From positions 1 to 48,420 of the forward strand of contig NZ_AORV01000008.1 in NCBI RefSeq assembly GCF_000350485.1: a stretch of 48,420 nucleotides of DNA, in the 5' to 3' direction. This DNA is from Ruminiclostridium cellobioparum subsp. termitidis CT1112 (GTDB lineage: Bacteria > Bacillota > Clostridia > Acetivibrionales > DSM-1351). The notes below the pieces were generated by a model that did no database searches, was not told the DNA's origin, and saw only the letters and a list, made by a program, of their open reading frames with translations. Position numbers and translations under genes: made by a program. How positions within the stretch are numbered: position 1 is the first letter of the stretch; the number at the start of each line of letters is the position of its first letter. Below, one piece after another: positions 7,828-17,043 of the stretch.

Positions 7828-8913
7828 TTAAAATTCAATTTTCTTTATACTTCTTGTTGATCCAGGTATAGGAATAAATCTTTCAAGAATTCTCAGCTTA
7901 ATAGTATCATCATTAAATCCTGCTTCAGTACTTCTTGCTACAGTTACTACCTTTCTGTCACAATACTTTACAGCCTCTTTTATGTTAGCTATGTAGAAAA
8001 CATTCTTACCTTCAGTTGCTGGAAGCATTTCATCCTCCACTGTAACAATAGGCTTGCTGTGGAAATATTCTACGCCATTAACCTCTGTAATGAGATTTAA
8101 AGGTCTCTTCTGAGAATCCTTCATATTCTTTAAGAGTACATAACCACTCACGTTAGTAAATGTTGTAAGTCCAGACTTTACTGATGGCAGTGCTGAATCA
8201 ATAGCCTTTTCTAAATCTTCATACGAAGTTGCATCCGTGATAACTGTTGCATTGTCTTTTATCACTTTAAGGATTTTAGAGTTTTCTTTAACTGTAGCTA
8301 TATTAGCAAAATTCTTTTTTACCAATGACTCCATTTCAACTTCAGCATCATCAACTGTTTCAGAATTTAATGTCTGAATCAGACCAACTTTGGCACACTT
8401 AAAAGAAATATCATCAGTAACAAGAGTTCCATCAACAATATCTTCCCCCTCACCAATATCAGCCAATTCATTCTGATCTAAATTTACGACTGGAATTGTA
8501 CCCTCATTTTTTGTAACAGGAATTATGTCACATAATTCCCTCAACGAACCGTAACCTTTCTGAATCTCTATAAGTTGATTTACAAACTGTTTAGGAATGA
8601 CAGCTCCATTATCAACACTGTTAATATTGGCTCTTTCTTCGGCAGTTGTTTCTTTACCCATAACATGCTTTACTACCGCCCTAAATTCATTAACTTTGTC
8701 CATATTTTTATTACCTCTTTCTTCATTACCCTTTTGGTTTTCCAGTTCCGCTCTTTCTTCGTTCTCTTTTTCTTCTGCAAGTTTTAACAGTTCTTTGGCC
8801 TGTCTGATTTCTTCCTTTAATGCCTTGGCACCCTCTACATCCCTTGCTTCAATTTTCTGTCCAAGCTCTTCAGTCTTTGCTGTAATTTCGCTTCTTAATT
8901 CATTTATGTCCAT
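7828..8913 (-). CDS. HK97-fold major capsid protein with N-terminal scaffold
   Basis: 361 residues. Residues about 1-70 are a charged coiled coil (AKTEELGQKIEARDVEGAKA ... EEKENEERAELENQ), the delta domain that acts as a built-in scaffold and is cleaved by the protease encoded just upstream. The mature part begins near NMDKVNEFRAVVKHV and has HK97-type words (SVDNGAVIPKQFVNQLIEIQ, GYVLLKNMKDSQKRPLN, FHSKPIVTVEDEMLP). GAAGGT precedes the ATG by eight bases. Full length; looks functional. Confidence 0.95.
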   Translation of the reverse strand: MDINELRSEITAKTEELGQKIEARDVEGAKALKEEIRQAKELLKLAEEKENEERAELENQKGNEERGNKNMDKVNEFRAVVKHVMGKETTAEERANINSVDNGAVIPKQFVNQLIEIQKGYGSLRELCDIIPVTKNEGTIPVVNLDQNELADIGEGEDIVDGTLVTDDISFKCAKVGLIQTLNSETVDDAEVEMESLVKKNFANIATVKENSKILKVIKDNATVITDATSYEDLEKAIDSALPSVKSGLTTFTNVSGYVLLKNMKDSQKRPLNLITEVNGVEYFHSKPIVTVEDEMLPATEGKNVFYIANIKEAVKYCDRKVVTVARSTEAGFNDDTIKLRILERFIPIPGSTRSIKKIEF

Positions 8914-8959
8914 AAATATTTACCTTCTTTCTTATTTTTTGATATAAAAAAAGAACTAC

Positions 8960-9571
8960 CTAAAGTAATTCATTTTCAAGTTTTATAAGTTCCAAATCTG
9001 TTTTAAGTTCCACCAACTCTTTTTCCTGAAGTATTCTGTTCCTCTCTTCAGCACAAATCTCTCTAGCCCTTGTAAATACATCTACAGAGGTATCTTCATA
9101 TTGTGGAATACACAATATTGAACCTTCATATAATTCAACCTTTAATAATGTTCTTACTACAGTATCATCAACCGAATTATAGTGTATATCCTCTTCTTGA
9201 CAATAAAATCCGAAAGAGCAGCCTTCAATAAGTCTTTCCCTTATTAATTCAATAGCATCTTTACCATATGTAAGATTACTATTTATTGTTGCCTTAAATC
9301 TCAAACCGATATTATCGACTTCAAGAATTAATGTACCTGTTTTAGTACTTGCCAGAGGCTTTGACCAGTCATGATGATACAATAAAAATATATTGTGGCC
9401 ATCAGCTATTGTATCATCAAATGCATGTCTATCTACTTGTTCCCAATAGCCTTCCCATAATTCTGAGGGACTGTCAAATTTAGCAATATATCCTTCAATC
9501 TCAACAGAGTTACTTTCAACTATTTGCCTAATTTCATAATGGTCTATTTTTCTGAATTCTCTATTTTCCAT
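8960..9571 (-). CDS. HK97-family prohead protease
   Basis: About 203 residues from the ATG at 9571; a GTG at 9583 inside the purine-rich ribosome site is an alternative and would overlap the portal more. Motifs: EIEGYIAKFDSPSELWEGYW, LYHHDWSKPLASTKTGTL (catalytic His region) and RLIEGCSFGFYC (nucleophile Ser after GC). It cleaves the scaffold of the capsid protein during head maturation. The C-terminal tail is a charged helix. Order portal-protease-capsid is the HK97 standard. Confidence 0.92.
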   Translation of the reverse strand: MENREFRKIDHYEIRQIVESNSVEIEGYIAKFDSPSELWEGYWEQVDRHAFDDTIADGHNIFLLYHHDWSKPLASTKTGTLILEVDNIGLRFKATINSNLTYGKDAIELIRERLIEGCSFGFYCQEEDIHYNSVDDTVVRTLLKVELYEGSILCIPQYEDTSVDVFTRAREICAEERNRILQEKELVELKTDLELIKLENELL

Positions 9572-10814
9572 TTGTATTTTCACCCCCTCCCCCAGATTTA
9601 TTTTTCAAATAGCTAACATTGCCAGCTAATAAATCTCTAAGAAGTATTTGTCCTGAAGGAAGTGTTATAATAGGCTCTCCACCCAGTTTAGGAACTCCAA
9701 GGATTCCTCTTGCATAATCCAGGTCGTAGACCCCATTATTAACATAAGAATTAATAACTTTGGCCTGAGTCTTACTATCTGTTCTTAATAAAACATTTAT
9801 ATTGAACCTTATTTTATAACCTAAACTCCTTTCTTTTTCTGTTAGTAACTTCCAATCCATTTCTTGCTCAATGGCCTCAAATATTATTAACAATGTATCA
9901 GATAGAAATTTAAGATTATCTTGTTCTTCAGACTTGGCATTCTCTTTAACAAATCCCAGTTTAGATAATGGTACACCCATCATAGTGGCTATTTCCTCTT
10001 TTGAAAGTCTTCGAAGCTGTTCGTATTGTGCATCTGCAAGTGATAAGTTGAGTGCTTGAATACTGTATCCTGCCGGAATTGTGAATATCTTGCCATTACT
10101 ACTATAAACTCTATCGAACAGTTTCTGTGTCTTTTTTAAATCAGTTTCATTCTTTATATCACTGGTAAGTTGTACGACAACCTTATTAGTCAATCCATTA
10201 CAAAATAGGGTATTGAGATATTTTTGACTCTTCAATGAAGTATCAATACTTTCACTCAATATTTCTCTTGTAGCTTTGGTATTTATTCCATCTAATGTAA
10301 AATCTCTAAGAATAATTATATCTTTATCAAAACAACTCCCAGTTTCACCATTAACACATTCAAAGTCATACAGTATTTTATTTGTTTTGCTACCTTTGAT
10401 TAGGCCTTTATCATCAACTGTAATTTGTTTTATTTTAGCAGGATATAAACCTTCAACCATCCCTTTTTTATCTCTATTAATAAACAAACCGCTTATTCCC
10501 TCGTGTTTAGCTATAGTAACAAATGCTTTTACAGTATCTATTGCAGACATATACGGGTTGAATCTTAATCGCAATTTATCATGGAGATAATGTGATTTTA
10601 CAATTTTCTCACCTTTATCAGTCTCCTGTTTAACCTGTAGACTACATTTGGCAATACTTTCTGATATAATTTTTATAGCTGAAAAATATGTATTTTCCTT
10701 TGGCATACCTTCAAAGTCAGAAATATCATAACCTTTTTCGAAGCTATATATATCCTTCCAGTCGTTTACATTATGGGTTTTAGATTCACGTTTTTCAATT
10801 TTGTCAAATATCAA
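9561..10814 (-). CDS. Phage portal protein (HK97 type)
   Basis: 417 residues with a TTG start after GAGGCG. Words such as YFSAIKIISESIAKCSLQV, YLHDKLRLRFNPYMSAIDTV, EQLRRLSKEEIATMMGVPLS and AQAKVINSYVNNG-like segments identify the HK97 portal, the dodecameric ring through which DNA enters the capsid. It overlaps the protease start and follows a small membrane protein and the large terminase. Confidence 0.95.
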   Translation of the reverse strand: MIFDKIEKRESKTHNVNDWKDIYSFEKGYDISDFEGMPKENTYFSAIKIISESIAKCSLQVKQETDKGEKIVKSHYLHDKLRLRFNPYMSAIDTVKAFVTIAKHEGISGLFINRDKKGMVEGLYPAKIKQITVDDKGLIKGSKTNKILYDFECVNGETGSCFDKDIIILRDFTLDGINTKATREILSESIDTSLKSQKYLNTLFCNGLTNKVVVQLTSDIKNETDLKKTQKLFDRVYSSNGKIFTIPAGYSIQALNLSLADAQYEQLRRLSKEEIATMMGVPLSKLGFVKENAKSEEQDNLKFLSDTLLIIFEAIEQEMDWKLLTEKERSLGYKIRFNINVLLRTDSKTQAKVINSYVNNGVYDLDYARGILGVPKLGGEPIITLPSGQILLRDLLAGNVSYLKNKSGGGGENTNGK

Positions 10815-10824
10815 TTATTTCGCC

Positions 10825-11019
10825 TCATTTCTGTCTAAATTTAAATAGGAATATGCTATAGGCCATTAATGCAAAGCCTACAAAGTATAGTCCTAAATAC
10901 AAATTTACTAAAAAATTGGTGAACACTATTATAAAAAGCCCAATAAAAAAGACCATTTCAATAACAAAATATCTTTTAGAAACAGCCAGTTTTAATAGTT
11001 TATTAAGTTTTTCTTTCAC
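10825..11019 (-). CDS. Small two-segment membrane protein
   Basis: 64 residues, GTG start seven bases after GAGGTG. Two hydrophobic stretches (FVIEMVFFIGLFIIVFTNFL and LYLGLYFVGFALMAYSIFLF) suggest a helical hairpin in the membrane. It lies between large terminase and portal. Its role is unknown. Confidence 0.65.
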   Translation of the reverse strand: MKEKLNKLLKLAVSKRYFVIEMVFFIGLFIIVFTNFLVNLYLGLYFVGFALMAYSIFLFKFRQK

Positions 11020-11040
11020 TTTTTTTCACCTCACCTTACC

Positions 11041-12708
11041 TTACCAATCCATTTGATTTAATACATCTAGTGCATCATAGTGTCCTATTCCATTTTCTTC
11101 AATCGCTAATAACAATCCCATTAACATTGCTACAATTCCGTCTATTACAAATTTTGATTTCTTTTTACTGTACTTAACATCCATATTTTCGTTATAACAG
11201 GCCACACAGTTCTTAGCCATAAAATGCAATACATCATTATTTGCAATAATTAAGTTACCATCAATTAAAAGATTCTCAAAATCTCTTATAGCTCTAGTCA
11301 TAGTGACTGTACCCTGCCCAAGCGGAACCATATCCCAGGTATCTTCTAGCCTACTCATTATTGTCGGTGAACCAAACCTATCAAACCCAATCTTTTGAAT
11401 ATCATATTCCTTATCAAGTTCATACATTTTTTCAAGTACCTCTTCGAAACGTATATATTTACCTTTTGTAGTAAGAAGAAATTTATTTTTAACCCATGTT
11501 GAATATGGATTCTTATCTTTTTCCTCTCGCTCCAATAATGTATCCTTGGGTGTAAATAAGTATGGAACTACTATATATTTTCTTGTATCTTCATTGAAAA
11601 ATATCAAAACAAATGCAGTAATATCATGATTACTACTAAGGTCAAGACCTCCCCAGCTTCTACAGCCCTTCAATTCCTTAATATCAATATCTTTTACACA
11701 TTGATGCCACAATTCCATGTTTATGGCATTCTTTATATGATCAGTAGCTACATGCTGGTTTAAGAATAGTCTTCTGAAAATATTTTCCTGGAGCGGCATT
11801 AATTTTACTCGTTTTGCAAAATTTACTATATCTTCAGGCTTTCTAAAATCTCCAAGTGCTGGATTTGCTTTAAACCATTGCTCATAATCATCTATTTCGC
11901 AATCTTGGTCGGCTTCATAGATTTTATAGTAAAATGTTTCATCTGGCTCTTCACTAGTTCCCTCTTCTAATTGCTTACACATAGTGTATAGCTGCATTTC
12001 TAAATTAATAGGGTCTTCACCAGATGATGCAGTTGTAATTGTAAAAACTAAGGGATCGTCCCATATGCCCTGACCTGTGGTTAGCTTTCCATAGATTTCA
12101 TCACTTGAATATTCATGAATTTCATCAAGAGCACAGCAATATACGGCATAGCTATCAGCTCCCCCACCATCATTAGAGAGTACAAGAAGTTTATTCTTGT
12201 TATCTTTTCGAATAATAGTCTTAGTGCTATCAAGTATTTTACACTTCTTCAATAATGACTTATTACTTTCTACGAAGGCTTTAAAAGTGTTATATAACTC
12301 TGTAGCTTGCTTTACTGTATTTCCAACGATAATAAAAAGGGCACCGAATATCTTCGGCTGACAAAAGAACAGGTACGACATGATAATACCAATTAGAAAA
12401 GATTTACTATTCTTACGAGCAATATTTATATGTGCTTCTCTAAACCTTCTTAGATTATTACTTCTATGCTTAACACATAGGATTTCTGATATAATTTCAA
12501 ATTGGAATTTTAGAATTTTAAACTTTTTGGATGTTCCTTTATCATTTTTTAAAAGACTTATGTACTTAAATATTTTCCGGGCTTCATCAACATCATAATA
12601 GTATGTTTCATTATCCCATTTTTCCTGCATTTCAACTAAGAATGATTCTAATTTTAATTTCTGTTTGATCCTGTTATCTTCAAGTAATTTTTGTAATATT
12701 GGATTCAT
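11041..12708 (-). CDS. Terminase large subunit
   Basis: 555 residues. An ATPase domain is visible, with a Walker-A-like ARKNSKS at about residues 97-103 and a Walker B motif CCALDEIHEY around 191-200. A C-terminal RNase-H-like nuclease begins at WGGLDLSSNHDITAFVLI. It cuts concatemeric DNA and drives packaging at the portal. The ATG overlaps the stop codon of the small subunit, so translation is coupled. Length is normal for Firmicute HK97-type terminases. Confidence 0.95.
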   Translation of the reverse strand: MNPILQKLLEDNRIKQKLKLESFLVEMQEKWDNETYYYDVDEARKIFKYISLLKNDKGTSKKFKILKFQFEIISEILCVKHRSNNLRRFREAHINIARKNSKSFLIGIIMSYLFFCQPKIFGALFIIVGNTVKQATELYNTFKAFVESNKSLLKKCKILDSTKTIIRKDNKNKLLVLSNDGGGADSYAVYCCALDEIHEYSSDEIYGKLTTGQGIWDDPLVFTITTASSGEDPINLEMQLYTMCKQLEEGTSEEPDETFYYKIYEADQDCEIDDYEQWFKANPALGDFRKPEDIVNFAKRVKLMPLQENIFRRLFLNQHVATDHIKNAINMELWHQCVKDIDIKELKGCRSWGGLDLSSNHDITAFVLIFFNEDTRKYIVVPYLFTPKDTLLEREEKDKNPYSTWVKNKFLLTTKGKYIRFEEVLEKMYELDKEYDIQKIGFDRFGSPTIMSRLEDTWDMVPLGQGTVTMTRAIRDFENLLIDGNLIIANNDVLHFMAKNCVACYNENMDVKYSKKKSKFVIDGIVAMLMGLLLAIEENGIGHYDALDVLNQMDW

Positions 12709-13103
12709 TATGACATCAATTCGTCCATATCTTTTTCATCCTGAGTTTTATTAGAATCATCATCATTTGCAGGACTATTTTTATTCATTCTTGATCTAGC
12801 AGCAGGAGTTAAACCTAATTCACGGGCACATGTTAACATTGTTTTTTGTGCATTTGATGATATGGTAACCTCTGGATATTGACTTGGATAGCCACTTTTA
12901 CAAATATAACTGTAACCATTCTTTTTCAAAAACTTTTCACATCTTAACCACTTATCATAACTATCAGCATACAACTCTAATGTTTTATAATCTTTTTCAG
13001 TGAACTCTTTACCTTCTTTCAACAATAATTCCGCAATCCGTTTATATTCTTCTTTACCTTTTGGCCCCAACCAACTGGGGACTTTTATGTCCAAAAATTC
13101 CAT
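12708..13103 (-). CDS. Terminase small subunit (P27 family)
   Basis: 131 residues from the ATG at 13103, six bases after GAGGTG. The longer open frame to 13262 is rejected because it runs through a terminator hairpin and a GC-rich putative cos segment. Family words: VPSWLGPKGKEEYKRIAELL, DYKTLELYADSYDKWLRCEK, AQKTMLTCARELGLTPAARS. It recognises the packaging site and loads the large subunit. The C-terminus is acidic. Confidence 0.9.
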   Translation of the reverse strand: MEFLDIKVPSWLGPKGKEEYKRIAELLLKEGKEFTEKDYKTLELYADSYDKWLRCEKFLKKNGYSYICKSGYPSQYPEVTISSNAQKTMLTCARELGLTPAARSRMNKNSPANDDDSNKTQDEKDMDELMS

Positions 13104-13131
13104 ACTCATCACCTCATTTCTACATAAAAAA

Positions 13132-13160
13132 TAACCACCCCCATATAAAAAGTGGTCAAA
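13132..13160 (-). terminator. Terminator-like hairpin before terS
   Basis: On the minus strand ACCAC and GTGGT pair around a 15-base loop and are followed by TATTTTTTA. It separates the HNH gene and the putative cos segment from the packaging operon. The stem is short, so strength is uncertain. Confidence 0.5.
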
Positions 13161-13164
13161 AAAT

Positions 13165-13235
13165 TTACGAACACTTGGGGGTCGCGATATTTCTAGCTTA
13201 CAGGGTTTTTCACGCCCCTCCCCCATGTTCAGATT
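13165..13235 (-). other. Candidate cos / packaging-initiation region
   Basis: A non-coding GC-rich patch in an AT-rich prophage sits between the HNH gene and the small terminase, the usual place of cos in HK97-type phages. It holds the purine run ATGGGGGAGGGGCG and the pyrimidine run GCGACCCCC on the minus strand. The exact cut sites cannot be read from sequence alone. Confidence 0.35.
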
Positions 13236-13258
13236 TAAATACATTAGTCTCGTCACAC

Positions 13259-13726
13259 TCAAATCACAAACGCATCATTCCATTTCTGTTTCAAATCAAA
13301 AAGAATTTTCTGCATCTGTTCCTTTTCTCTTTGCCCTTTTAAGTATTCAACATGAATTCTTTGATGATTTGATTCACTGATATAAATCAAATTCTCAGTA
13401 TCAAATCGACTGTTCCAATCATCCTCTATCGGAATAATATGATGAACTGTAAACCCAGGAACTAAATTACCTGTCCTAAAGAACTCTATGATATCAATAG
13501 AAAAACAATTAGCTATTATTGCATCTCTGATCCTTTTCCAATCGTCAGAATTGTAAAATGACTGATACTTCTTTTGTTCAGCATCTTGCATACGTTTTTT
13601 ACTATATACTTTATATCTTTCCTTCTCGCTTATATCAAATTTTTTCCGATGGTAATCACAATATTTAACACCATCTTGAATAATCTTTGTGCATCCTCTA
13701 TAGCTGCATAGTTTCATTAATGGCAC
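13259..13726 (-). CDS. HNH endonuclease (packaging-associated)
   Basis: 155 residues with a GTG start nine bases after AAGGA; the start overlaps the stop of the previous gene. A zinc site is formed by CSYRGC and YCDYH at the N-terminus. The HNH core is FTVHHIIPIEDDWNSRFDTENL with the later NHQRIH. In HK97-like phages such HNH proteins act with the terminase at cos. The position just upstream of terS supports that role. Confidence 0.9.
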   Translation of the reverse strand: MPLMKLCSYRGCTKIIQDGVKYCDYHRKKFDISEKERYKVYSKKRMQDAEQKKYQSFYNSDDWKRIRDAIIANCFSIDIIEFFRTGNLVPGFTVHHIIPIEDDWNSRFDTENLIYISESNHQRIHVEYLKGQREKEQMQKILFDLKQKWNDAFVI

Positions 13727-13971
13727 TATGATCTATCCTTGCTTATTAAATGTATTGTCTTTGACTTTGGTATAAATGCTAAATTATATTGACTTTTATC
13801 ATATCCATGTTGTTCAATTAATTTGAAAACATTATCCCTATATAATTTAGCGTAAAACTTTCTTTCACTATCATCAAAGTCTATATCGTATATATAATTA
13901 TTAGATAGTTCTAAGCACTTTTCGTACAAACTATATATCTCATCTGGAATATCTATATAAATCTTATTCAT
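13726..13971 (-). CDS. Hypothetical phage protein upstream of HNH
   Basis: 81 residues, acidic and tyrosine-rich (MNKIYIDIPDEIYSLYEKCL). GAGG lies seven bases before the ATG. Its end overlaps the HNH start. Not recognised; no domain is evident. Confidence 0.65.
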   Translation of the reverse strand: MNKIYIDIPDEIYSLYEKCLELSNNYIYDIDFDDSERKFYAKLYRDNVFKLIEQHGYDKSQYNLAFIPKSKTIHLISKDRS

Positions 13972-14001
13972 TTAAGTACCTCAATTTATCTTTCTTCTCG
14001 C

Positions 14002-14033
14002 ACAATAAAAGAGACTCAGTATCAACTAAGTCT
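14002..14033 (-). terminator. Intrinsic terminator of the small membrane gene
   Basis: On the minus strand AAGAGACTTAG pairs with CTGAGTCTCTT (one wobble) and TTATT follows. The stop codon of the 14022 gene lies inside the stem. Confidence 0.7.
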
Positions 14034-14288
14034 CTTATAATTACTTTTATTCTTTTTTGATTTAACAGTTTTTTTATGTTGTTGTTCATCTTCCATATCA
14101 TTATTCCTTTTCCAAAGTACATACCCAGTTCCAAAACTAAGAATAGAGAATAGAGCTGCCGCACCAGTTTCCACATACTGGCAATTGTTGATAGCTATAA
14201 CAGCTATTGCAAAGTTGTAGCCTGAATAAGAAATACTTATTAATGACACAAACCAATCATCCATAATCAAATTAATTATTTTCTTCAT
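14022..14288 (-). CDS. Small phage membrane protein
   Basis: 88 residues from the ATG at 14288, six bases after GAGAGG; an in-frame ATG at 14333 gives a longer form. Two hydrophobic segments (WFVSLISISYSGYNFAIAVI and AAALFSILSFGTGYVLW) are followed by a very basic tail. Size and position near the packaging genes could suit a holin-like protein, but lysis genes of such prophages normally follow the tail genes, so the role is open. Confidence 0.6.
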   Translation of the reverse strand: MKKIINLIMDDWFVSLISISYSGYNFAIAVIAINNCQYVETGAAALFSILSFGTGYVLWKRNNDMEDEQQHKKTVKSKKNKSNYKRLS

Positions 14289-14452
14289 ACCAATCCTCTC
14301 TAAATAATCTTTAATTACTTGTATTATCTCCATATACTTCCATTTCCTATTATCATATCATGTTTGTAGTTTTAAGACAATACAAAAACAATACATTTGT
14401 AATATATCTATATATCTGGACATACTTATACTATGTAATAGAGGTGTTTCAA

Positions 14453-14635
14453 TTGGGTGATTTTATTGTAAAGAAAAATAAGACTGAACAAACCACTGTG
14501 ATAAGTTTGAGAATTGATAAAGACTTATTAGAAAAATATGATGATATCGCTAATAAAGCTAATATCAGTAGAAATGAATTAATTTCTAAAGCTCTCGAAT
14601 TTAGTCTTCGGAATTTAAAATTAATTGACGATTAG
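14453..14635 (+). CDS. Ribbon-helix-helix DNA-binding protein
   Basis: 60 residues from a TTG start at 14453, seven bases after GAGGTG; the open frame extends upstream but has no ribosome site there. TTVISLRIDKDLLEKYDDIA is the beta strand plus first helix and NISRNELISKALEFSLRNL the second helix of an RHH (Arc/CopG) fold. It is one of only two plus-strand phage genes, divergent from the late operon, so it probably represses a nearby promoter. Confidence 0.8.
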   Translation: MGDFIVKKNKTEQTTVISLRIDKDLLEKYDDIANKANISRNELISKALEFSLRNLKLIDD

Positions 14636-14753
14636 TATTATTTTTATTGGGTTTAAAAATGTGATATATTACTCGGATATCCTGCTCCGATAAGTTTTCA
14701 TGACCTTTTATAAAATCTTTTATATCCAATTTGACCTCCATTTTTGGGGTAAC

Positions 14754-14779
14754 AAAAAAGAGCCTTATGGTTAAGGCTC
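14754..14779 (-). terminator. Intrinsic terminator after the 14771 gene
   Basis: A perfect 8-bp stem GAGCCTTA/TAAGGCTC with a four-base loop is followed by TTTTTTG on the minus strand. The stop codon of the gene falls inside it. The GAGCCTT core recurs in other terminators of this prophage. Confidence 0.85.
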
Positions 14780-15592
14780 AAATTCTTCATAATTATCTAA
14801 TGAAAGCACCTTTTTTCTTTTATCTTTTGGTTCTCGTTTTGGAATTACATAATTATTAAATAAATGGCTTAGATATTTATTCTGCAATTCATTGGAAAAA
14901 TCCCCAAGATAGGAACTACACTCATAATATAATGATTCTAAATTTCTTATTTTTTCTTGAATGTTCTCTAAAACTACATTATTAATTTGATTTTTCAAAT
15001 TTATATCAGAAAACAATTCTACTTGATATATACTTGTTATTTTTAAATAACTTATAAAATATTCATTCAACTTACTTAATAACAATTGGTAAATTGGCAC
15101 AAACTCATTTAGAATTACTTGTTTAGATTCAAATATAGTCCAAAACAAATTAAATGAATTCGTAAGTTCTTGGAATGTCAGTCTTATTTCTTCAAATTTA
15201 TCCATAACTAATTTAATATGTATATTCAAAACAGATTCATAAGTACTATATACACTATCAGATCTATTCACATTTCTTAATCCTAATTCATTAAAAGAAC
15301 ACTTATATTGCTGAAGAAAGAAAATAAAATCTGATAAATTACTATTTGTCCTTAACAATGAATTTTTAAGAATATATATTTGATAAATTATATCCTGTGA
15401 TGACTTTATCTGCAAATCTGAAACTAAAGATTTTTTCATTTGCTTAAGACTAAGCCTATAAGTAATATACCAACCAAGAGTTATGCTTAACAAACCCACC
15501 AATACTGTTATTAAAGTGTTCGCATCAAATAATGGTTTGTCCAATTTATTAGAAATATTATTTAAAGCTGTAACAATATCATTTGTATTCAA
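14771..15592 (-). CDS. Unknown membrane-anchored coiled protein (accessory)
   Basis: About 273 residues from a TTG at 15592, eight bases after GGAGG. One membrane segment is near residues 24-44 (ITVLVGLLSITLGWYITYRL), followed by about 220 residues of helical, poorly charged sequence, and a basic C-terminus (PKREPKDKRKKVLS). No known motif is recognised. It lies with the next gene between packaging and early modules, a usual site for lysogen-expressed extra genes. Function unknown; phage exclusion or cell-surface roles are possible. Confidence 0.65.
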   Translation of the reverse strand: MNTNDIVTALNNISNKLDKPLFDANTLITVLVGLLSITLGWYITYRLSLKQMKKSLVSDLQIKSSQDIIYQIYILKNSLLRTNSNLSDFIFFLQQYKCSFNELGLRNVNRSDSVYSTYESVLNIHIKLVMDKFEEIRLTFQELTNSFNLFWTIFESKQVILNEFVPIYQLLLSKLNEYFISYLKITSIYQVELFSDINLKNQINNVVLENIQEKIRNLESLYYECSSYLGDFSNELQNKYLSHLFNNYVIPKREPKDKRKKVLSLDNYEEFEP

Positions 15593-15661
15593 CCTAATCA
15601 CCTCCACTACACGGTTACATATTCTGTAAAGTTTAGTGATTTTCTGTGTAATATGTAAATA

Positions 15662-16618
15662 TTAATAATAAATAATTATTACATCTTTCCGATTATCGTT
15701 ACTATGATCTGTTAATGAGTGTATGATTTTTATTTTATCTATAGATTCTGTTTGATGTTTACCTTTAAACTTGTCTATTTCAAGAAAGATTAACTCCGGT
15801 TTCACACTTTTGATGATTGCTTTTTTAGATTTAAATATTCTCTTTAATTTTGAAACTAACTTCTCTTTTCTTTTAGCCTCAGTTTCATCTATAATTGGTT
15901 GTATTATATCAACCAAGCTCTTTTTTATTCGCATTGCTGGTTGATTATCAGTTCTAATAATGTACTCATCATTATCTTCACATATAAGATACCCGACAAT
16001 ATGATTACTTTCTATCATCTCTTTAAAATACTCAGGTTTTGTCACATAAAACTTATATTTTTTTAAATTGCTTATGTGATGTATACTCATAATTAATCCA
16101 GATAAAAAAATAGATAAAAAATACCCTAAAGATATAAGAATAATTATTGAAGTTAAATCATTTTCTAAATTCTGTACAAGGCTTATCATAAATACCATTC
16201 CAGAAATAAACAAAAAAATGATATTTACAAGATAATATCCTTTTTTACTGACATTAATTTTTACAGCAGAAAACATAATTTTTTTATATTTCTTAATAAA
16301 TACGTTGCTAAAAATATAAAAGATAACTAAGTAAAATGTAAAATATATTATTATTGATAAATAATTTCGTATATATTCTTCACTATTGACCTGACTATTT
16401 TTTGGGGATTCATAAAAAAATATCGCGTAAAAAGCTAATCCATAAAATAAGCCAACAAAAACATAAAACATTGCCATTATTGTAATTGGCTTATTATAAG
16501 ATTTGCTAAGTCCTTTAAAGCTATCTATAACGTTATTAATATTAATACTATAAATAAAAACACTAATAATTAATAAGCCTGATAAAATGATTGTTACATT
16601 CTTTAAAGTTTCAAACAT
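15662..16618 (-). CDS. Unknown multi-pass membrane protein (accessory)
   Basis: 318 residues, AGGAGG five bases before the ATG. About five membrane segments occupy residues 5-195 (TIILSGLLIISVFIYSINI, TIMAMFYVFVGLFYGLAFY, SIIIYFTFYLVIFYIF, LVNIIFLFISGMVFMISL, IIILISLGYFLSIFLSGLI). A cytoplasmic C-terminal domain of about 110 residues follows (VGYLICEDNDEYIIRTDNQP). The architecture of membrane part plus small sensor-like tail resembles some abortive-infection proteins, but no family is recognised. Confidence 0.65.
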   Translation of the reverse strand: MFETLKNVTIILSGLLIISVFIYSININNVIDSFKGLSKSYNKPITIMAMFYVFVGLFYGLAFYAIFFYESPKNSQVNSEEYIRNYLSIIIYFTFYLVIFYIFSNVFIKKYKKIMFSAVKINVSKKGYYLVNIIFLFISGMVFMISLVQNLENDLTSIIILISLGYFLSIFLSGLIMSIHHISNLKKYKFYVTKPEYFKEMIESNHIVGYLICEDNDEYIIRTDNQPAMRIKKSLVDIIQPIIDETEAKRKEKLVSKLKRIFKSKKAIIKSVKPELIFLEIDKFKGKHQTESIDKIKIIHSLTDHSNDNRKDVIIIYY

Positions 16619-17043
16619 ATAAACCTCCTGTAAAATACACTTTTACTAATATTCTACAGGATGATTAATGAATCATCAATAAATATTAAAGACCTCAATG
16701 CATTAATTAATGTCTATTCAGGAAAAACAGTTTTAATATTACTTTCTAATATACTCGAATTCCAACTCAGTAATTTTTTTAATAGCTTCATTTAATACAC
16801 CAATGTTATTGTCTTTTATAGCCTGGTATATAAATCCTAATCCTCAAAGATATAAACGTCTGTTTTTGTTAATGGTTTCTATGCGCCGAAGATTACCACA
16901 AACTTCAATTTAAATGCCAATAGTTTTATATACTACAGGTAAATTTGTTCGACTTTATACCTTGATATAAATTTTATTCCTTTTTAAAACAGGCAGCTAC
17001 CCCGAATTTTGAGGTAGCCCAGCCAAATGAAAGGATGATATAT

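Noticed and set aside
13104-13262. Longer start for the small terminase
   Set aside because: The extension crosses a terminator-like hairpin and the GC-rich putative cos segment, while the ATG at 13103 has a good ribosome site.
14360-14452. N-terminal extension of the ribbon-helix-helix protein from the ATG at 14360
   Set aside because: No ribosome site there, and the added residues are unlike the family; a TTG at 14453 has GAGGTG at proper spacing.
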